A stretch of 64,000 nt of DNA from Cronobacter dublinensis subsp. dublinensis LMG 23823 (GTDB taxonomy: Bacteria > Pseudomonadota > Gammaproteobacteria > Enterobacterales > Enterobacteriaceae), in assembly GCF_001277235.1 (NCBI RefSeq), contig NZ_CP012266.1, positions 2,232,001-2,296,000 of the forward strand. Reading direction: 5' to 3'. The notes under the pieces are model-generated. The model made no database searches, was not told the origin of the DNA, and saw only the letters and a program-made list of their open reading frames with translations. This document shows, one piece after another, positions 59,245-64,000 of this stretch. A program made the position numbers and the translations under genes. Position 1 is the stretch's first letter. Each line of letters starts with the position of its first letter.

Positions 59245-60632
59245 TGCGTCGTTCTCACGCCGTGCTGACCGCCGCCCTGCTGCTGGCGGGCTGTCATTCA
59301 GGCCGCGTCGAACAGGCGCAACCCACGCTTACGATCCCGCCCGCCTGGCGTGCCACGGTGGGGCCGTCGTCGCCGACGGAAGGTTTCTGGTGGCGTAATT
59401 TTCATGACGCTGCCCTGAACCGTTATGTTGACCAGGCGCTGCGCTATAACAGCGACGTGCTGCTGGCGCGCGAGCGGGTGAATCAGTATCAGGCGCAGGC
59501 GCAGGCCGCGCTTGGCGACCGCTTCCCGACGCTTGACGCAGGCTTCAGCGCCGGGCGCAGCCGTTCGCAGTCCGCCGCGACGGGCCTGCCGGTGTATGGC
59601 GATCTCTACAAGGGCAGCCTGAATGCGAGCTATAACGTCGATATCTGGGGCCAGTACGCCAGCGCCGCCGACGCCGCGCAGGCGAGCCTTGAGGCGCAGA
59701 AAGCCGCTGCCGCCGCCGCGAACCTGACGGTAGCGTCTCAGGTGGCGTCCGGCTATATCACGCTGCTGGCGCTCGACGAACAGCTGCGCGTGACCCGCTC
59801 GACGCTGGCGGCGCGCGAGGATGCGCTCAAACTGGCGAAGCGCCAGTATGAAACTGGCTACAGTTCACGGCTTGAGCTGGTGCAGTCGGAATCCGAACTG
59901 CGTGCCACACGTGCGCAAATTCCGCAGCTTCAGCATCAGATAACCCAGCAGGAGAACGCGCTCAGCATTCTCCTCGGTCGGAACCCCGGCGCGATTGCGC
60001 GCGGCGGCGAATTTGACGCCCTAAGCCCGCTCGCTATTCCGTCGCAGCTGCCGTCGTCGCTGTTAAACCGCCGCCCCGATATCGTGCAGGCCGAGCAGAC
60101 GCTGGTGGCGAGTGATGCGCAGCTGAACGTCGCCCGCGCGCGTCTGCTGCCGGGGATCAATCTCACCGCCTCCGGGTCGCTGCAGGAAAACACGCTGCCG
60201 GAACTGCTCGCCAACCCGCTGCGGCTCTGGAGCGTGGGCGCGAGCGTGCTGGCGCCGCTGCTGAATCGTGAGGCGCTGAATGCGCAGGTCGATGTGACAA
60301 CGTCACAGAAAAATCAGGCGCTTTACCGTTATGAAAGCACCGTGCGTAACGCGTTTCGGGAAGTGAACGACAGCCTCGATGCGGTAGCGCGTCTTGGCGA
60401 ACAGCTTGTCGAGCTACAGGCGCAGGAGCAGGCGGCGCAGGAGACGCTACGCATCGCGCATAACCGTTACCAGAACGGCTACGCCTCTTATCTTGACGAG
60501 CTGGACGCCAGGCGCACGCTCTTCTCCACCCAGCTTAACGTGGTGCAGGTGAAAAATAATCTGCTGCTGGCGCAGGTGGATCTGTACCGCGCGCTCGGCG
60601 GCGGATGGCCCGGCGCCGTGACAGCCAATTAA
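59244..60632 (+). CDS. NodT/OprM-type outer-membrane efflux lipoprotein
   Basis: The 462-residue TolC-fold protein has a lipobox (LLLAGC, Cys18) and the RND-type OMF pattern: FWWRNFHDAALNRYVDQALR, ARERVNQYQAQAQAALGDRFP, LNRRPDIVQAEQTLVASDAQ, and YLDELDARRTLFSTQLN. It would form the exit channel of the pump. The start overlaps the adaptor stop as TGATG, with GAGGAG 6 bases upstream. Last gene of the marR-pump operon. Confidence 0.92.
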   Translation: MRRSHAVLTAALLLAGCHSGRVEQAQPTLTIPPAWRATVGPSSPTEGFWWRNFHDAALNRYVDQALRYNSDVLLARERVNQYQAQAQAALGDRFPTLDAGFSAGRSRSQSAATGLPVYGDLYKGSLNASYNVDIWGQYASAADAAQASLEAQKAAAAAANLTVASQVASGYITLLALDEQLRVTRSTLAAREDALKLAKRQYETGYSSRLELVQSESELRATRAQIPQLQHQITQQENALSILLGRNPGAIARGGEFDALSPLAIPSQLPSSLLNRRPDIVQAEQTLVASDAQLNVARARLLPGINLTASGSLQENTLPELLANPLRLWSVGASVLAPLLNREALNAQVDVTTSQKNQALYRYESTVRNAFREVNDSLDAVARLGEQLVELQAQEQAAQETLRIAHNRYQNGYASYLDELDARRTLFSTQLNVVQVKNNLLLAQVDLYRALGGGWPGAVTAN

Positions 60633-60637
60633 AAACC

Positions 60638-60693
60638 ATGTTATGCTGCTCATGTTACCTTTTGTTAACATAAAAATTACTTATGAATAACAT
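60638..60693. promoter_or_regulatory. Four ATGTTA half-sites upstream of the O-methyltransferase
   Basis: ATGTTA occurs at 60638 and 60652, and its complement TAACAT ends at 60671 and 60693. ATGTTA-N8-TAACAT (60652-60671) is a perfect inverted pair. The cluster looks like a multi-site operator just ahead of the next gene. Confidence 0.45.
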
Positions 60694-60731
60694 GGCGTGT
60701 CTGCGCGGCACGCGTTAAGGAGAGCGGTTCT

Positions 60732-61388
60732 ATGCAGCAGAAGTGGAGCGAGGTGGATGAGTATCTTCAGCAGGCGTTGATCGCAGAGGACCCGCTGATG
60801 GCGCAGGTGCTGGCAAACAATCACCAGGCAGGCCTGCCGCCGCATGACGTCTCACCTTTGCAGGGCCAGTTTCTGGCGCTGCTGGTGATGATGACCGGCG
60901 CGAAACGGGTGCTGGAAATCGGCACCCTCGGCGGGTACAGCACGCTGTGGCTGGCGCGCGCGTTGCCGGAGGACGGGCTGGTCGTGACGCTTGAGGCGAG
61001 TGCCGAACACGCCGAAGTCGCGGCGGCGAACCTGGCACTGGCGAGCGTGGCGCCAAAGGTGCAGCTGCGCGTTGGCCCGGCGGCGGAGAGCCTGCCGCTC
61101 TACGCTGATGAGCCGCCGTTTGATTTGATTTTTATCGACGCCGATAAGCCGAACAACCCGCTTTACCTTGAGTGGGCGCTGACGCTGTCGCGAACCGGGA
61201 CGGTGATTGTCGGCGATAACGTCGTGCGCGACGGCGCCGTGACCGACCCGCACAGCGACGATCAACGCGTGCAGGGCGTGCGCACGTTTATTGAGATGCT
61301 CGGCAACCATCCGCGCCTGCGCGCCACCGCCCTGCAAACCGTCGGCAGTAAAGGCTGGGACGGATTTACCCTCGCGGTGGTGAAGTAA
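60732..61388 (+). CDS. SAM-dependent O-methyltransferase (COMT-like, family 3)
   Basis: The 218-residue enzyme has the catechol/caffeoyl-CoA O-methyltransferase pattern: KRVLEIGTLGGYSTLWLARA (SAM loop), TLEASAEHAEVAAANL, FDLIFIDADKPNNPLYLEWA (metal-binding Asp residues) and GDNVVRDGAV. Such enzymes methylate catechols or other phenolics. AAGGAG lies about 9 bases before the ATG. It is separated from the efflux operon by a 99-base gap with its own operator-like repeats, so co-regulation is possible but not shown. Confidence 0.88.
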   Translation: MQQKWSEVDEYLQQALIAEDPLMAQVLANNHQAGLPPHDVSPLQGQFLALLVMMTGAKRVLEIGTLGGYSTLWLARALPEDGLVVTLEASAEHAEVAAANLALASVAPKVQLRVGPAAESLPLYADEPPFDLIFIDADKPNNPLYLEWALTLSRTGTVIVGDNVVRDGAVTDPHSDDQRVQGVRTFIEMLGNHPRLRATALQTVGSKGWDGFTLAVVK

Positions 61389-61453
61389 GTAAGATGTTTT
61401 AAGATGACGGGCGGTAAGCGTGCCGGCATGGCGGGTCGTGAGAATGTCGGCAT

Positions 61454-61530
61454 GGCGGGTGCGCTACGCTTACCCGCCCCAGGCACATGTAGGTATTTGT
61501 ATGATGGGTAAGCGCAGCGCACCCACCATC
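61454..61530. repeat. Dispersed inverted-repeat element, copy 3
   Basis: The left arm GGCGGGTGCGCTACGCTTAC (continuing CCGCCC) and the right arm ATGATGGGTAAGCGCAGCGC (continuing ACCCACCATCAT) are inverted copies. A partial extra GCATGGCGGGT lies just upstream at about 61427. It lies between the convergent methyltransferase and hrpA genes. Confidence 0.8.
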
Positions 61531-61570
61531 ATCCCTCACCATCCATCGCCAAAACCCAACAGACGACCCA

Positions 61571-64000
61571 CTACCCGCCGACCTGCTCCATCGCCTGCAA
61601 TACGCGCTTGTCGGAGACCGGATACGGCGTGCCGAGCTGCTGGGCAAAATAGCTGACCCGCAACTCTTCTATCATCCAGCGGATCTCCTGCACGTCGTCA
61701 TCGTCGCGGCGCGCGGGCGGCAGCTTGTTGAGCCACTGCTGCCACGCCTGCTGTACGGCTTCCACCTTGAGCATCTGCGCGCGATCGCGGTGCGGGTCGA
61801 CGGCCATTTTCTCCAGGCGTTTTTCGATGGCGTTGAGATAACGCAGCGTGTCGCCGAGTCTCTTGTAACCGTTGCCAGTCACAAACCCGCGATACACCAG
61901 CCCGCTCATCTGGGCTTTGATGTCCGAGAGCCCGAGCGCCATCGTCATGTCCACGCGCCCTTTCAGCCGCTTGTTGATACTGAAGACCGCCGTCAGGATC
62001 TGCTCCACCTGTTTTGCGATATCCACGACGGTGTCGTTCAGCTCCGCGCGCACTTTCTCATGCAACTGCGCAAAGCCTTCTTCGGTCCACACCGGCCCGC
62101 CGTTCTCAGCGATAAGCTTATCGACGCCGCAGGAGATGCAGTCATCAATCAGATCCAGCACCTTGCCATACGGGTTGAAGTAAAGCCCGAGTTTCGCCTT
62201 GTTCGGCAGCTTCTCGTGCAGATATTTAATCGGCGACGGAATATTGAGCAACAGCAGGCGGCGCAGGCCGCGCCACATGGCGTGCTGCTGCTCCTGGGGG
62301 TTGTCGAACAGCCGGATGCCGACGCTCTCTTTCTCATCTACCAGCGCCGGAAAAGCTTTCACCTGGTAGCCGCCGCGCTTCTGCTCGTAGCGTTCAGGCA
62401 GCGCGCCGAAGCTCCAGATATGCAGGCCGCTCTGCTCGATGCCGTCATCGGCCACCGCCGAGAGCGTCTCCTGCACTTTTTCCTTGAGCCCTTCTTTCAG
62501 CGCGCTGAGATCTCTGCCCTCGCGCAGTTTGCGCCCTTTCTCATCCACCACGCGGAAGGTCATTTTCAGGTGATCGGGCACCTGTTCCACCTGCCACGCC
62601 TCGCGGTCGATGGTGACGCCGGTCATGCGACGCAGTTCGCGCTCCAGCGCGTCCAGCAGCGGCAACTCCAGCGGCGTGACGCGGCCTAAAAACGCCTCGG
62701 CGTAGTTGGGCGCGGGCACGAAATTGCGGCGCACCGGCTTCGGCAGAGATTTGATCAGCGCGATAATCAGCTCCCGGCGCATCCCCGGCACCTGCCACTC
62801 AAAGCCCGCCTCTTCCACCTGGTTTAACAGCGGCAGCGGAATATGCACCGTCACGCCGTCGGCGTCGCCGCCCGGTTCAAACTGATAGGTCAGACGCAGT
62901 TTCAGGTTGCCCTGATGCCAGAAGTTCGGGTAGTCGAGTTTGCTGACTTTCTCCGCGCCCTCTTTAATCAGCATGCTCTTTTCGAAATTGAGCAAGTCCG
63001 GGGTCTCGCGGCTCGCCGTCTTCCACCAGCTGTCGAAGTGGCGCGCGGAGATGGCCTCGTGGCTGATGCGCTGGTCGTAAAACTCGAAGAGTGTGTCGTC
63101 ATCCACCAGAATGTCGCGGCGGCGCGATTTGTGTTCCAGCTCTTCCACTTCGGCGCGCAGTTTCTGGTTGTCGCGGAAAAAGGCGTGGCGTGTCTGCCAG
63201 TCGCCTTCCACCAGCGCGTGGCGGATAAACAGCTCGCGGGAGAGCGCCGGGTCAATCTGGCTGTAGTTGACGCTACGCGCCGCCACAATCGGCAGGCCAT
63301 AAAGCGTGACTTTTTCGCTCGCCATCACCGCGCCCTGTGCGCGCTCCCAGTGCGGCTCGCTGTACGAGCGTTTAATGAGATGCTGCGCCACCGGCTCGAT
63401 CCACTCCGGATCGATACGCGCGGCGATGCGGCCCCACAGGCGGCTGGTTTCCACCAGCTCCGCTACCATCGCCCACTTCGGCGGCTTTTTAAACAGCCCG
63501 GAGCCCGGGAAAATCGAGAAGCGGGCGTTGCGCGCGCCGGTGTACTCCTGTTTATCGGCGTCTTTCATGCCGATATGCGACAGCAGGCCGGTGAGGAGCG
63601 CGGTGTGCACCTCGCGATAACCTGCCGGTTCGCTGTTAACCGGAATGCCGAGCTCTTTCACCACCTGGCGCAGCTGGGTGTAGATATCCTGCCACTCGCG
63701 CACGCGCAGATAGTTAAGGTAATCGGTGCGGCACAGACGGCGGAACTGGTTAGAGGAGAGCGCCTTCTGCTGCTCGCCGAGGTAGTTCCACAGGTTCACG
63801 AACGCCAGGAAATCGGACTCTTTATCGTGGAAGCGGCGGTGTTTTTCATCGGACGCCTGCTGTTTATCCATCGGGCGCTCGCGCGGATCCTGAATAGAGA
63901 GCGCCGAAGTAATAATCATCGCCTCGCGCACGCAGCCGTGCTTTTGCGCCTCCAGCACCATGCGCGCGAGACGGGGGTCCACCGGCAGTTGCGAAAGCTG
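61571..64000 (-). CDS. hrpA: ATP-dependent RNA helicase HrpA, C-terminal part
   Basis: About 810 C-terminal codons of the roughly 1300-residue DEAH-box helicase are present; the gene runs off the right edge. The segment begins in the winged-helix/ratchet region (LPVDPRLARMVLEAQKHGC, ALSIQDPRERP) and continues through the long enterobacterial C-terminal extension (RHFDSWWKTAS, FHVRDE-like regions, WSFGALPERYE) to the end at EQVGG. HrpA acts on fimbrial mRNA processing and on rescue of stalled ribosomes. The ATPase motifs lie outside the window. Position next to ydcF is as in E. coli. Confidence 0.95.
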   Translation of the reverse strand, partial: QLSQLPVDPRLARMVLEAQKHGCVREAMIITSALSIQDPRERPMDKQQASDEKHRRFHDKESDFLAFVNLWNYLGEQQKALSSNQFRRLCRTDYLNYLRVREWQDIYTQLRQVVKELGIPVNSEPAGYREVHTALLTGLLSHIGMKDADKQEYTGARNARFSIFPGSGLFKKPPKWAMVAELVETSRLWGRIAARIDPEWIEPVAQHLIKRSYSEPHWERAQGAVMASEKVTLYGLPIVAARSVNYSQIDPALSRELFIRHALVEGDWQTRHAFFRDNQKLRAEVEELEHKSRRRDILVDDDTLFEFYDQRISHEAISARHFDSWWKTASRETPDLLNFEKSMLIKEGAEKVSKLDYPNFWHQGNLKLRLTYQFEPGGDADGVTVHIPLPLLNQVEEAGFEWQVPGMRRELIIALIKSLPKPVRRNFVPAPNYAEAFLGRVTPLELPLLDALERELRRMTGVTIDREAWQVEQVPDHLKMTFRVVDEKGRKLREGRDLSALKEGLKEKVQETLSAVADDGIEQSGLHIWSFGALPERYEQKRGGYQVKAFPALVDEKESVGIRLFDNPQEQQHAMWRGLRRLLLLNIPSPIKYLHEKLPNKAKLGLYFNPYGKVLDLIDDCISCGVDKLIAENGGPVWTEEGFAQLHEKVRAELNDTVVDIAKQVEQILTAVFSINKRLKGRVDMTMALGLSDIKAQMSGLVYRGFVTGNGYKRLGDTLRYLNAIEKRLEKMAVDPHRDRAQMLKVEAVQQAWQQWLNKLPPARRDDDDVQEIRWMIEELRVSYFAQQLGTPYPVSDKRVLQAMEQVGG

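Noticed and set aside
1..64000. CRISPR arrays, tRNA genes, insertion sequences, prophage
   Set aside because: I saw no regularly spaced repeats, no tRNA-like cloverleaf, and no transposase or integrase among the supported genes.

Overview
The window is a GC-rich enterobacterial chromosome segment. Nearly all genes read as close homologues of Escherichia coli K-12 genes from two map regions. The gene content and the Salmonella-type osmU operon beside a dms operon suggest Cronobacter or a close relative (Franconibacter, Siccibacter); the genus is an inference from gene content only. There is no rRNA, tRNA, CRISPR array, integrase or transposase.

Block 1 (about 1-27.5 kb) follows the E. coli order dcp-ydfG-rspR-ydfZ-(ydfI, rspA)-ynfA-ynfB-speG-ynfC-ynfD-dms/ynf reductase-dmsD-ydgC-(osmU)-bioD2-mlc-ynfL-ynfM-ydgU-ydgD-mdtI-mdtJ. 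No prophage sits in the rspA/ydfI area. It holds a hexonate operon (rspA, an ExuT-like transporter, ydfI), an FNR-type anaerobic DMSO reductase operon (dmsABC plus chaperone dmsD), a four-gene compatible-solute ABC importer (osmYXWV), the glucose regulator Mlc with its own operator, and an M32 carboxypeptidase. Small genes include ydgU (26 aa) and a 34-codon upstream ORF ahead of mdtJ.

A junction (about 27.5-30.2 kb) carries an ASCH-domain gene and the SOS operon umuDC with a near-perfect LexA box. Block 2 (about 30-64 kb) runs in the opposite sense relative to E. coli: rlhA-sutR-ydcO-ydcL-tehB-ydcK-rimL-opgD-ydcJ-ydcI-trg-cybB-ydcF-hrpA. Lineage-specific insertions interrupt it: a type-B carboxylesterase, an Old Yellow Enzyme and a yciF-like ferritin, frmRA, and a low-GC pair that looks like a Tlde1-type peptidoglycan-targeting effector with its immunity protein. 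Further on come an MHS transporter, an alpha/beta hydrolase, fosA with an acetyltransferase, a MarR-controlled tripartite efflux operon and an O-methyltransferase.

Regulatory sites readable by eye include two FNR class II-type promoters, an RstA box, a Mlc box, a LexA box, a FrmR box, tandem SutR-like palindromes, a YdcI-type repeat and many intrinsic terminators. A dispersed inverted-repeat element occurs three times, each time between convergent gene ends. The least explained items are the effector/immunity pair, two plus-strand terminators with no gene upstream (possible small RNAs), and an acid-type RstA promoter that now leads straight into ydgU with no asr gene.
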